Positions 1 through 9,636 of a stretch of 64,000 nt of DNA are shown one piece after another (within the stretch, counting starts at the first letter, position 1; each line of letters starts with the position of its first letter). Position numbers and translations under genes: made by a program. The DNA comes from Mermis nigrescens (lineage: Eukaryota; Nematoda; Enoplea; Mermithida; Mermithidae): the NCBI GenBank assembly GCA_036768485.1, contig JAVLUZ010000651.1, positions 682,001 to 746,000 on the forward strand, in the 5' to 3' direction. Under the pieces are notes generated by a model. It saw nothing but the letters and a program-made list of their open reading frames with translations, was not told the origin of the DNA and searched no databases.

Positions 1-49
1 GTCTTTGGCTTTTTGCTAGTCAGAATGTCCATCGTATATATATCCAAAA

Positions 50-1453
50 TTAATTCGATCCTTGCTTGGAGTCCAAGCGACGTTGAATCCATTTAGCGAT
101 CCGGGCTTCTTTCTCTTTGAATTCAGGTGGCAGCATACCATATCCAGCAAACTTTTCATGAAGTAGATTTACCCAGGCGTCATAGAATTCGTGATAAGCT
201 GGTGTCCACTGATTGTGTGAGCAATAGCGAAAGTGCGACTGGAAATTTTCACGCATTTCATCAATGAGACACTGAAATTGACGTTCCACTTCTTTACCCA
301 TATCTTGTTGTGGTTGATTTTGTCGGAATTTGCTTCCGGTTGGCAGCTGGAAACATGGAATGGTACCCAACAAAGGTTTGTGTATTGCCTGGGAAATTGG
401 CGCCATTGGAAACTTGTAGGCTGGATCAGCCATTAAACTGGGCCGCCGCATTGGAGTGTATGACTGGACTTCAGCCTGTGGTTGAGGCTTTCCTTTTTGT
501 TTGTCTCCTAAGACGATAATCTTTGATTCATAAAGGCCTTTATCATCAACAATGGTAGTTTGAGTGTATGTGCTTTTAAAAACCTTTGAAACCCACATTT
601 TCAAGTGAGTTAGCTGAATAGAGGTCTTCATATTAAGGCTTCGGAATGCTGCTTGAAAACTATCATTGTGTTTGTCAACAATGGCATATATATCCATTAT
701 TAGCATAGCTCGCACAGCACCTTGAATGCAATAATGCACTGGCGCTTTTGATGAACGTGTGACGTCATGATCAAATAAATAGTGTGCCAAGCTGATGAAA
801 TCAAATTTCATTCCATCTAAGTGGAATGGAAACACTTTTTGAGCTTCTGCAAACTTCAAAACCTCTGCCAGATCAATGGTCATTCGTATTCCGTTTACTC
901 TTTTATCAGCATTATTGATAGCTTCTTCCGAGTCAGCTGTAAAATTATATCCAATGCGTACTATGCTTTCATCCAAAAGCAAACGTTGTAGTGCTTCTGG
1001 AATCTCCCCAAGAACATCAAGCTCAATAACGCACACCATTCCATCTGAGCGAGCAACAAAAATTCTTTCACAGATATGCTTTGGATTTGAGGCAACTTTC
1101 TCTTCAGCAGAAAGCTCCTTTTGTAAAATTTCAACAACTTCAGAATCCACTGCTGCTTCTTGATTCTTGGTTTCAATGAGAGCCATGTCAAAGGCTACTG
1201 CAATTATATTGGGATTCTTTGAATCATCTATGATTTTATTGACGGCCTTTTCAGTCGACATTTCATCAGGGATGCAAAAGAAACGTAGCTCGATGGGACG
1301 GCGACTAAATTGTTCAATCCATTCCTGTGTTATAGTGTCTACAAATGGTGCAAGAGGTTCTTGAGATGGCTGAGATTCATCTGTTGAGTCCTTTGGTTCA
1401 TGCTTCCAGGAAGGCGAGTGGACTGGTTCTTCATTGAGGTGTTGATCAGACAT
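50..1453 (-). CDS. ORF with degenerate RNase D/WRN-like 3'-5' exonuclease fold, downstream of integrase
   Basis: An intact 467-codon ORF, last in element E1, starting 177 bp after the integrase stop. Residues about 80-260 follow the DEDDy exonuclease fold: a strand with FDM (D89) as in Exo I, a second strand at 131-146, a helix plus IGYNFTAD (D174) as Exo II, then SLAHYLFD (221-228) and an Exo III-like helix at 241-259. Catalytic residues are incomplete: Ala91 replaces the Exo I Glu, and the Exo III Tyr and Asp appear to be Gln and Arg. It therefore looks enzymatically dead, perhaps an RNA-binding fold like that reported for EXD1. The N-terminal 40 residues are acidic and Ser/Pro-rich. The C-terminal third (about 330-467) is a Pro/Gln-rich linker and a helical tail with no family I recognise. 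The fold call rests on pattern alignment by eye. E2 carries a related ORF in the same position. Confidence 0.65.
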   Translation of the reverse strand: MSDQHLNEEPVHSPSWKHEPKDSTDESQPSQEPLAPFVDTITQEWIEQFSRRPIELRFFCIPDEMSTEKAVNKIIDDSKNPNIIAVAFDMALIETKNQEAAVDSEVVEILQKELSAEEKVASNPKHICERIFVARSDGMVCVIELDVLGEIPEALQRLLLDESIVRIGYNFTADSEEAINNADKRVNGIRMTIDLAEVLKFAEAQKVFPFHLDGMKFDFISLAHYLFDHDVTRSSKAPVHYCIQGAVRAMLIMDIYAIVDKHNDSFQAAFRSLNMKTSIQLTHLKMWVSKVFKSTYTQTTIVDDKGLYESKIIVLGDKQKGKPQPQAEVQSYTPMRRPSLMADPAYKFPMAPISQAIHKPLLGTIPCFQLPTGSKFRQNQPQQDMGKEVERQFQCLIDEMRENFQSHFRYCSHNQWTPAYHEFYDAWVNLLHEKFAGYGMLPPEFKEKEARIAKWIQRRLDSKQGSN

Positions 1454-1630
1454 TGTGTGATCTAAAAATTGAGGACACTTTGAGAAACACTGAGTTTAAC
1501 TTTACTTAAGGCGAGGTCTTAAATTATATGTGTGCACCTTTTGATGTTTTGATGTTTCTGTGGTCTTATCTTGTTTTGCTCTAAATGTTCGAACAGGTTG
1601 CATGTCAGTGGGATGTGGTGCTTTCTTGAG

Positions 1631-2992
1631 TCAATTTACATGTGCCCATTCATCTACTGTGTCCTTTACTGTGTCACGTAGTAGAACTGTTGGATATTTA
1701 ATCTGCATGATTTCATAAGGACCAATCCAAGGATGTAAAAATTTCTTTGTTTGACCTGGCTTGATAGCCGGAGAGAATTTAAATACCATGTTTCCTATTT
1801 CCAGAGCAATGTTTTTACTCCTTTTGTCATAATACTTTTTCTGTGATGCTTGAGCTTTCTGGATGTTAGCTTTTGCTATCTCCCATGCATTATACAATAA
1901 TCGAGTTGCTTCTGTGACATAATCATCAAGATCTACAGTATAAAGAGAAGGTTTTCGTGGTGTTGAGTTGTTTACTTCAACTGGTAGCCTTGGGATCCTA
2001 CCATAGAGCAAGTAGAAGGATGAGAATTTTGTAGAGTCTTGCTTAGAGGTATTATATGCGAATGTGACATATGGTAAAAACATGTCCCAATCATTATGAT
2101 TTTCATTTACATACATGGACAACATATTTGCCAATGTCTTGTTGAAACGTTCAGTGAGACCATCTGTTTGTGGATGATATGGCGTAGTTCGTACTTTATG
2201 AATGTTACACAGTATGCAGAGTTCTTGAATTAAGTCAGACATAAAATTGGTACCTTGGTCTGTTAATAACTGATTTGGTGCTCCATGCTTGAGAACAACT
2301 TCAGTCATGAGAACTTGAGCTACCTTCTTAGCTGTGATAACATTTAGTGATACAGCCATTACATATTTTGTGAGATACTCAGTGAAAACAATTATATATC
2401 TATTGCCAGATTCTCTTATTGGTAAAGGACCCAAAATATCTGTTGCAACACGATCAAAAGGTCCAGTGACTGGAATTGACACTAGATTTGCTTTTGTTGA
2501 GTGAGAAGGTGACTTTCTGTGCAGGCAAGGAGAGCAATTTTCACAACATTTCTTAATATCATTGTACATTTGTGGCCAGAAAAATCGTTCTTTTATACGT
2601 GAGTAAGTACGCTTGAAGCCAAGATGACCAGCAAATACTGAATCATGAAAATCCTTCATGATGTTTGCCTTGAGACATTGTGGTACCACTAGTAGGATAT
2701 GTTTATGCCTACTGTAAGGAGAACCAATAAAATAGAGCAAGTTTTCACAAACAGCATATTGAAATGCTACATGGCTTATTTGTTTTGCTTCTTTTTCATC
2801 ATCAGGTAAATCATATTTCATGAGATAGTTCATAACAGAGTTGCAAAACTTATCTTGCTTTTGTGCCTGCTCATTATTTGTGAGAGAGTTATATGTTTGA
2901 GACAGCCTCTTGAATGGCATTGCAGTACATGCGAGACAGAGCATCAATGTTAGTGTGTAATTTTCCAGACTTATGACACACTTCAAAGTCAT
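1631..2992 (-). CDS. Ty3/gypsy integrase (E1)
   Basis: Integrase inserts the element cDNA into host DNA. The ORF shows an HHCC zinc-binding module (H116, H123, C153, C156) and a DDE core: D185 in DILGPLP, D245 in TDQGTNF and E281 in TERFNKTL. D245 and E281 are 35 residues apart, as usual for this enzyme. Basic C-terminal sequence follows with a YDKRSKN segment and a GPYEI motif, as in Ty3/gypsy C-terminal domains. The first roughly 30 codons overlap the RNase H ORF in another frame and are probably not native; a single frameshift near 2,900 separates the two. Downstream of that point the frame is intact to its stop, so all catalytic residues are present. Confidence 0.9.
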   Translation of the reverse strand: MTLKCVISLENYTLTLMLCLACTAMPFKRLSQTYNSLTNNEQAQKQDKFCNSVMNYLMKYDLPDDEKEAKQISHVAFQYAVCENLLYFIGSPYSRHKHILLVVPQCLKANIMKDFHDSVFAGHLGFKRTYSRIKERFFWPQMYNDIKKCCENCSPCLHRKSPSHSTKANLVSIPVTGPFDRVATDILGPLPIRESGNRYIIVFTEYLTKYVMAVSLNVITAKKVAQVLMTEVVLKHGAPNQLLTDQGTNFMSDLIQELCILCNIHKVRTTPYHPQTDGLTERFNKTLANMLSMYVNENHNDWDMFLPYVTFAYNTSKQDSTKFSSFYLLYGRIPRLPVEVNNSTPRKPSLYTVDLDDYVTEATRLLYNAWEIAKANIQKAQASQKKYYDKRSKNIALEIGNMVFKFSPAIKPGQTKKFLHPWIGPYEIMQIKYPTVLLRDTVKDTVDEWAHVN

Positions 2993-3764
2993 ACTCCTGC
3001 AGTGAAAGACCCCAACAAGCTACCCGAGGTGAAGGATTAGGCTTTTTTAGGATATATTGAAGGGCTGCATGATCAGTCACTATGATGAATTTACTGTGAT
3101 ATATATAGGGACGAAAGTGTTTGATTGCCCATACAACTGCTAAAGCCTCTTGCTCATATGCAGGATAATGAGATTCAGCTTGATTGAGACTACGGCTGGC
3201 ATATGCAATAGGATGTTCCTGACCTTCAGAAACTTGAGCTAAGACAGCCCCAACTCCTTTACTTGAAGCATCAGTCTGAATAATGAATTGATTTGAGTAG
3301 TCTGGATATCTTAAAAGAGGTGCAGTTGTTAATGCTTTCTTTAATGTTTCAAAGGCTTCTATGCATTCTGCTGACCAAATATACCTAACTACTTTCTTGA
3401 GAAGAGAGTATAAAGGTGCTGCAATCAGAGAGAAATTTTTGATGAATTTTCGATAATAGCCTGCCAAGCCTAAAAAACTTTTGAGTTGATCTACATTTAG
3501 AGGATCTGGATAATTAAGAACAGATTCAATTTTCTTTTTATCAGGGCAAATTCCATCTGATGTGATCATGTGTCCTAAGTATACTACAGACTTCTGCAGG
3601 AAGTGGCATTTTTCATAGCGTAATTTGAGTCCAGCTTCTTTTAGCTTGTCCAAAACTTGAGATAAACGTTCTATATGCTCTTCAAATGTCTTACCAAAAA
3701 TTAGGATGTCATCAAGATACACCAAACAAATATTCCATTGTAAACCTGAGAGAATGAGGTCCAT
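2889..3764 (-). pseudogene. Reverse transcriptase palm/thumb and RNase H (E1)
   Basis: This piece carries the RT active site YLDD (residues 16-19), the gypsy connection region FLGLAGYYRKFI, and RNase H with TDASSKG (D165), a Glu in YEQEALAV and VTDHAAL (D231). It ends with the usual DALSR motif before the frame breaks into integrase. It overlaps the N-terminal RT piece (3,701-4,105) in another frame, so one frameshift near 3,800 splits RT in two. RT copies the element RNA and RNase H removes the RNA strand. All visible catalytic residues are intact; the break is in the frame only. Confidence 0.9.
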
Positions 3765-4366
3765 GAGCCGTTGGAATGTGGCAGGTGCATTGCATAATCC
3801 AAAAGGAAGGACACTGAATTCATATAAACCATTGTATGTGATAAAAGCTGTTTTTCCTTGTCTTCTTCAGCCACTGGTATCTGCCAGTATCCCCAGGCCT
3901 GATCGAGAGTTGTGAAAAAAGCACTATTGTTGAGAGTCTCTATGATGCCATCAATTCGTGGCAAAGGGTAACTATCCTTCTTTGTGAGTGCATTGAGTTT
4001 GCGATAGTCGACACATAATCGATAGCCTCCAGTCTTCTTGGGTACCAAGACAACAGGACTGGCCCAAGGACTTTGAGAAGGCTGTATTATTGACTTTTGT
4101 AGCATCTTCTCAATTTCAGCATCTACAGATTCTCTCTGTCAATGGGGAACTCTATATGCTTGCTGCTTCATAGGATGGGAATTATTCACCTCAATATGAT
4201 GTTTTGTAATTGCAGTTTTGCCAAGATCATCATCATTTTCAACAAATATGTTTGAGAATCTGTTAAGAACAGTTAAGAGAATTTGCTTTTGTATGTCATT
4301 AAGTTCTGGATTACCAGGAATGGAATCATATGTGATTATATGTTTATTTGTGGTGTCAGATGACAT
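3701..4366 (-). pseudogene. Reverse transcriptase N-terminal part (E1), one stop and one frameshift
   Basis: Residues such as SPWASPVVLVPKKTGGYR, VDYRKLN and the first catalytic region TTLDQAWGYWQIP are diagnostic of Ty3/gypsy RT fingers and palm. The segment 4,366-4,139 holds the protease-RT linker and ends at a TGA (4,141-4,139); the frame then continues unchanged to about 3,800. An Arg codon (CGA) is plausible at the stop. Past about 3,800 the listed frame becomes nonsense and the true frame is that of the next piece. A hAT element interrupts the gene 24 bp upstream of 4,366. Confidence 0.85.
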
Positions 4367-4389
4367 TTGAATAACACTGGATATATAAG

Positions 4390-6191
4390 TAGAGACCGGA
4401 TTTTTACGTGGAGAAAAAAGTCAATTTACATGGAAAAATACGTGGGAAATTATGTCAATTTACGTGGAAAATTACGTGGAAAAAATGCATCATATTCAAT
4501 TTTTATTTCAACTTTATAACTGAAAAGCAACAATTTCAATCAATTAGACATTTGTTGAACACAGTAATACTCAACATCTCAATATTTTCAAACGTCAAGT
4601 TGTGACGGCGGTCGGTCAACATTGATTTGTATTGCGAAAACGAACATTCAACATCCACGGAGACTAGGGGAGCAAACATGGTTTCTTAGCGAAACTGTGG
4701 GTTATCATTGGTAGCGAATTTCACAACGTCCGGATTTTTCTGGAGGCTGGCGTCAAACTAATCTTTAGCAAAACCAGTCAAAATTGAGCCTGTTTCTTTG
4801 AAAATGCGCCATTGTTCATCTTTTGTTAGGGTGCTCGATTCTAGCTTTTCGATAGCTTGAACCAAGAACTTGTAAACGGTGCAATTGAAAAGTTCATCCT
4901 TTACAATTTCGTCGTTGACCAGACGCTTGCTGATTTCGCAAGCTTTACTGTCGTCCGGAAGTTCATCCAAAAACGATTTGATTTTGTCGTAGTTTTCGCA
5001 CAAAAACGCTGCACAGCTTATTCAACTGCCCCATCGAGTAACCATAGCATCAGGTGGCAATGCTAGTCCTCCTGTGGTTTCTTTGTAAAGTTGAATGCGT
5101 GCCGGGCTTTCAAAAGAACTTTTCGCATTGAGCCAATAAATTCGTTTGCGTTACTATATTCGTTACGGACCAATTTGCACATGTGGTGCAACGAATGAGC
5201 CAAACAAGTAACATGTAAAAAATGGAAATAACGCCTTCAGATTTGTCACAGCAAGCACCATGTAAGCAGCTTGATCGCTCACAACTGAGATAACTTTGTC
5301 GTCCTGTATGCCGCCAGGCCACAAAACCCCGCGAGGCGTCAATCACAGAACGCATCACAGTAGAGTTGTTGGCTTTTTCCAGATTGTACATCTTCAACAA
5401 CATCGGCTTGATTAATTTTCCATTGAGAGGCATAACCAGAACATTGAAGACAAATCTTTGAAGCGCATCTGTTGTTTCATCCACGATGAAACAAGCGTTA
5501 CTATCGCCAACAGCCAATCGAATTTTTCGATTATTTCATCAAACACAGGTTTAATGTAATTTTTGCGTAAAGTACTTTTGTCTGGGATCTTCCTTTCGGT
5601 GTATTTGGCCAAAAAATTGCATAACGGCTCACTATTAACTTTGAACAATGGTATACCGGATTGAATAAAGGCACGCGTCAAATCAGATTCAAACTTTTTA
5701 TTTTGGCGAGTTGTTCATCTGCTTTCTGAAAACTAGATGCCAGGAACGTTTGCTGCGACGATTTCGATTTACGTTTGGCCGCCAATTCTCAATGCTTCAG
5801 TGTTTTTAGGTGTTGTTCGATCGCTTGATTCTGATGATTCAGGTCAACTTTTAGCACCGTATCGCAAACATCACACTTGATAATAGATCCATCTGACACA
5901 ATGAAGTCGGCTTTGTACTTTTGAGCTAACGATTTGATTTTAGTGGCACCAAGTTTGGACATTATTAAACTATTAAATCAATTATCTGTAAAGAAAAGTG
6001 TTAAAATACGTGGAAATTTTCAGAAATAAGAAAATACGTGGAAGTACGTGGAAAAAGGCAAAATACGTGGAAATACGTGGGGGAAAAATACTCCTAAGGC
6101 TCTAAAAATGCGTTTTTCTGACGTTTTAGAGTCCGCTGATTCCGAATCAAGTCTCAAAAATTACGTGGCCCACGTAAAAATCCAGTCTCTA
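4390..6191 (-). mobile_element. hAT-type DNA transposon inserted in E1 pol
   Basis: The termini are inverted: TAGAGACCGG at 4,390 and CCAGTCTCTA ending at 6,191; the match continues with one mismatch to about 20 bp. The 8-bp target duplication TATATAAG lies at 4,382-4,389 and 6,192-6,199, as expected for hAT. Both subterminal regions hold many ACGTGG motifs (4,398-4,480 and 6,000-6,090), typical of transposase-binding repeats. The E1 coding frame is open on both sides of the insertion, which supports a late, simple insertion. The element encodes a broken transposase on the minus strand. Confidence 0.9.
4758..5961 (-). pseudogene. hAT transposase with BED-like zinc finger, CGGBP1-like group
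   Basis: Translation from the ATG at 5,961 gives a short N-terminus with CDVC followed by HLKTLKH, a C2H2 BED-type finger. A TGA at 5,791-5,789 follows, then basic sequence (AAKRKSKSSQQTF). Further pieces carry RAFIQSGIPLF (5,681-5,412), FIVDETTDAL (5,517-5,110) and a short C-terminal helical part (5,003-4,758). These match the general hAT transposase layout of the CGGBP1-like group known from insects and other animals. At least three frame breaks are present, so it is inactive. The C-terminal dimerisation region looks shortened. Family assignment is by motif recognition. Confidence 0.75.
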
Positions 6192-6433
6192 TATATAAGC
6201 ACATAATCTAACTTGACCTACTTTACTACCTGCATGAATTGTGATAGGTGCATTGCTAGTGTTTATTATGTTAGCACTTATAATTCCATCTTCAGGATTA
6301 TTTAGAGATGTACTAATATGCGCATTGTATTTTTGAGGTATATGTGGGAATGGTCAAAATATTAAATTTTTTAGTAAGTCATATGGACGTCCAACTCGCA
6401 GTGATGCAATGCGAGCTGCATTTGGTTGAATGG

Positions 6434-7180
6434 TCAATGTTTTGACCAAGTGTGCAATTCCCCTTTTTCTTGAGGTACATATAACTTTTCAATTAGTGGC
6501 ATTGCATGCTGTCCAAATTGAGCTATGCCCTGCCTATAGTGCAGATGAATACTTGGGAATCGGCAAAGATAATCATTACCAATGAGAAAATCAGTAGGTG
6601 GGTTAGGTGCTCTGAGATATTCTGGCGGATTGCTTTGATTTGCTCTTTTAAATGAAATGCATAACCATACCATGCCTAAAACAGGTGATTTTGTGCCACA
6701 TGCTTGAGTTATATTTGTTAATGGAGATGCATGGAGACAGAGTTTGAGCTGTTCTTGAATCGATTGCTTAATAAGTGTAACTTCTGTGCCACTGTCAAGA
6801 ATAGTGACACATTCATGACTCAAATTTTCTGCTGGATTTTGTATTTGAGCAATTACACGAGGCAGATTGTATTTACCTGTTTCAATATTATTTGTAACAA
6901 CGTTACATTTTTGCTCATTTATAAAAGGTGTGAATGCTTGAGCAAGAAGATTTGTAAGTGGTTGATTGGCTTCTAAATTTTTAGGATTTTTATCAAACAG
7001 TTCTACATTTTGTGTCAATTTTTCCTTTTTTATTTGAGATTCTTCTTTTTCAGTCACTTTACATTCACTTAAATTCTTACGTGCCTGCTTGCAGCAAGAA
7101 AAACATTTCAGTGACCGCTTGAGACCAAAATACAAATATGTGATGTAACCTATCACAAAAATTATTATGAGGAAGACAAT
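6434..7180 (-). CDS. Envelope membrane anchor and cytoplasmic tail fused to aspartic protease (E1)
   Basis: One open frame joins two functions. After the TRIM junction at 7,181 it begins with about 25 hydrophobic residues (VFLIIIFVIGYITYLYF), then a basic Cys-rich stretch (KRSLKCFSCC), the layout of a glycoprotein anchor and palmoylatable tail. About 100 residues later comes the retropepsin active site LDSGTEVTLI (DSG at ORF residues 136-138) and the later FLIGNDYL motif (205-212). The ORF stop is at 6,434, but a second frame continues with protease-RT linker features to 6,200, so a frameshift lies near 6,440. The ORF's first seven codons (7,201-7,181) are TRIM sequence. The fusion places the protease directly downstream of an envelope rather than a Gag. 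High confidence for protease; moderate for the anchor being native to the glycoprotein. Confidence 0.8.
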   Translation of the reverse strand: MVFLIIIFVIGYITYLYFGLKRSLKCFSCCKQARKNLSECKVTEKEESQIKKEKLTQNVELFDKNPKNLEANQPLTNLLAQAFTPFINEQKCNVVTNNIETGKYNLPRVIAQIQNPAENLSHECVTILDSGTEVTLIKQSIQEQLKLCLHASPLTNITQACGTKSPVLGMVWLCISFKRANQSNPPEYLRAPNPPTDFLIGNDYLCRFPSIHLHYRQGIAQFGQHAMPLIEKLYVPQEKGELHTWSKH

Positions 7181-7701
7181 TGTAACGTGGCAGCCGGCCA
7201 ACCACGTTACTCAGTGAGCAAAATTTTACCCGCACCGGTTTCCCGGATCTTCCGCATTAACACGCGTGTGTAGTACTAACCAACTACTCGGGCTCTTGCT
7301 CACTTCTGCGCAATATATCCATTAAGAATATGTTTCACAACAACATCAACCCCACGGGTTTAACATCAAAGTAGACAATTTCCACTGATCCGTAGCTTCC
7401 TGCTACATTCCTCAGCCTTAAGAGGAGAACCGCGCAGACAACCTGAGTTCATCAAGCTCAGAGACCTCCAATTGTAACGTGGCAACCGGCCAACCACGTT
7501 ACTCAGTGAACAAAATTTTACCCGCACCGGTTTCCCGGATCTTCCGCTGTAACACGGCGTGTGTAGTACTAACCGACTACTCAGGCTCTTGCTCACTTCT
7601 GCGCAATATATTCATTAAGAATATGTTTCACAGCAACATCAGCCCCACGGGTTTAACATCAAAGTAGACTATTTCCACTGATCCGTAGCTTCCCCGCTAC
7701 A
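7181..7701. mobile_element. TRIM-like miniature LTR element, copy 1
   Basis: Two direct repeats, each starting TGTAACGTGGC and ending GCTACA, lie at 7,181-7,407 and 7,473-7,701 (227 and 229 bp) around a 65-bp internal piece. The ends are TG...CA, and a 4-bp duplication CAAT flanks the whole (7,177-7,180 and 7,702-7,705). This is the structure of a terminal-repeat retrotransposon in miniature. It codes for nothing. It sits exactly between the glycoprotein ectodomain and its membrane anchor. Confidence 0.85.
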
Positions 7702-7705
7702 CAAT

Positions 7706-7972
7706 TACATTAATAATGAGTTGTATTGGTGCATGAAGTAGTTTTCCTATCACGCTACCTGATCCAGTCGTACCATCTATTACTACTTGGTCCAAAGCTT
7801 CACCAGAAGCTTTATGCGCTTGTTCTATAATACTACCAGTTCCTTTCAAAAAATGTGATATTACTGACGGATCAAGGAGAGATCTGCTGAGTAATTTAAG
7901 AGGCGCTCAAGCTGTGATTCTAATACTGGTATGCGTGATAAATAGTGCCTGATTAGAGCAGCTGATTCATAG
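7706..7972 (-). pseudogene. Envelope-like glycoprotein, membrane-proximal piece between two TRIMs
   Basis: Reading the minus strand gives YESAALIRHYLSRIP, a frame break near 7,875, then a Gly/Ser- and hydrophobic-rich run ending HAPIQLIINV directly at TRIM copy 1. The frame matches that of the anchor on the other side of the TRIM. A helical stem followed by a GS-rich pre-membrane segment is typical of class III fusion proteins. Confidence 0.55.
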
Positions 7973-8489
7973 TGTAACGGGGCGCCGCCTCCCACCGTTA
8001 CGTGAGCAAAATTTTACCCGCACTGGTTTCCCCGATCTTCTGCTCTGATTCGCGTGTGTAGTACTAATCGACTACTCGGGCTCTTGCTCACAACTGCGCA
8101 AAGTATTGAATAATATTGAGAAACAATGAAACATCAACGTCACGGGTTAAACTTCAAAGTAGGCATTTCAAGCCGTGTTGTAGCACTCCTGCTACACTCC
8201 TCCCCTCTAGGAGAAAGCGTAAGTGCAGACAACTCCAGAGAACGAACTCTGGGACCTCCAATATGTAACGGGGGCGCTGCCTCCCACCGTTATGTGAGCA
8301 AAATTTTACCCGCACCGGTTTCCCGGATCTTCCGCTCTGATTCGCGTGTGTAGTACTAATCAACTACTCGGGCTCTTGCTCACAACTGCGCAAAGTATTG
8401 AATAATATTGAGAAACAATGAAACATCAACGTCACGGGTTAAACTTCAAAGTAGGCATTTCTAGCCGTGTAGTAGCACTCCTGCTAGCA
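7973..8489. mobile_element. TRIM-like miniature LTR element, copy 2
   Basis: Repeats at 7,973-8,196 and 8,264-8,489 start TGTAACGGGG and end GCTACA or GCTAGCA, around a 67-bp internal part. A 4-bp duplication ATAG lies at 7,969-7,972 and 8,490-8,493. The core (CAAAATTTTACCCGCACC, then CTACTCGGGCTCTTGCTCAC) is shared with copy 1 but the outer parts differ, so they belong to two subfamilies that inserted independently. The two internal parts share GCAGACAAC and GACCTCCAAT. Confidence 0.85.
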
Positions 8490-8591
8490 ATAGGTCTCAT
8501 AATTTTTTGATACAATAGGAGGCGCATCAAATGTGTAAGGTGTCTATTTTTTATGCCATGCAACCTCAAGGGGAATATGACTTACGTGAGT

Positions 8592-9104
8592 TCAGCCATT
8601 ATCTGAGTACCAAAGTCCATTAATTTTATGAATGCCTGATTCTTTGTGATAACAATCTACAATAGGTGCAGTGTGTATGAGGTCATGCGAACCAGGTATG
8701 ATGAACCAGATTTTATCTTTGAGTTTTACTGGTACAAAGGCGTAACAAGTATTTCCAACAGTGTAATTCCAAAAAATTATATCACGGTAAGCAGTATTAC
8801 ATTCCGAAATAATGAGTGCTTCTGCAAATTTAGCTGTGATGTTTTGTCTCTTTAGAAGAATTCGTGCACCTAATGTTGGATCAAGGCGTAAAATTTGCCA
8901 AATTAATTGAAGATAACGATCTGCTGCTTTACATAGTTCTATCCAAATGTCACGAAAATTCTGAATTTCAAATTCTACTATCTTAGTATATAGGTATTGC
9001 AATTTCGCATTAATAGGATCAGACTCAGCTGAGCCTGCATTATTAAAATTTAAATCATGTTCCTTTTGAGTGCTTGAAAAATTTGATGCCAAATCAGGCT
9101 TCAT
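8592..9104 (-). pseudogene. Envelope-like glycoprotein, C-terminal ectodomain piece
   Basis: A 170-codon open stretch with a helical beginning (LQYLYTKIVEFE), RLDPTLGAR, ISEC, FWNYTVGNTCYA, IPGSHDL and VDCYHKE. This is the best-preserved part of the glycoprotein. It ends at a TGA; the same frame then continues about 30 codons with one further stop to TRIM copy 2. Confidence 0.65.
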
Positions 9105-9210
9105 GCATAGTATCTTAACAAAAAACTAGAATTTGTAGGTCATTTTCTGATTTTTCCTGGCAATTTTGACTTTGATCGCAATTTTCTCAAAAGAGCTAAA
9201 AATGGATCTA

Positions 9211-9621
9211 TCACCTTTTGGCATGGCGCCCACGATATGTAGGCTTCTTAATCGTGAATGCTCCTTGTATAGCTTCAATAGTAACATAATTTTGTGCGAC
9301 GTGTGCCTCATATATTCCTGTGTCAATGTATGGACAAAAAGACTTGAGTGAATTATTTTTCCAAATTACTGTGTATCGAGATGTTAAGCAACTATTATGA
9401 GAAGCAAAGCAACCACTTAGATCTCCTAAGTCACTAAAAATAGTTTTTCCGTCATAAGTAGATACTGTACCTTCTTCTATCATCATATTCTGACTGATTT
9501 CACAGTGATCGTAGCAGCAGTATTTAAATTTTACATTAAGCACGTTTTTCGGTAGACCGTAATTGGTCAGAGAATTTTTTGAGAGGTGTATTATTGAAAG
9601 TTTTGTGTAAATACGAGTCAA
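9211..9621 (-). pseudogene. Envelope-like glycoprotein, central piece
   Basis: This piece contains the paired Cys motif YCCYDHC, EEGTVSTYDGKTI, SDLGDLSGC and a later FCPYIDTGIY, the strongest family marks in the gene. The order and spacing fit the central ectodomain of chuvirus-like glycoproteins. The first and last roughly 20 codons look out of frame. About 100 bp of stop-containing sequence separates it from the next piece. Confidence 0.65.
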
Positions 9622-9636
9622 TGCATTCTTTTTCGG

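Noticed and set aside
7181..8489. The direct repeats as introns of the glycoprotein gene.
   Set aside because: They have TG...CA ends, LTR-internal-LTR structure and 4-bp target duplications, and lack GT...AG boundaries on the coding strand.
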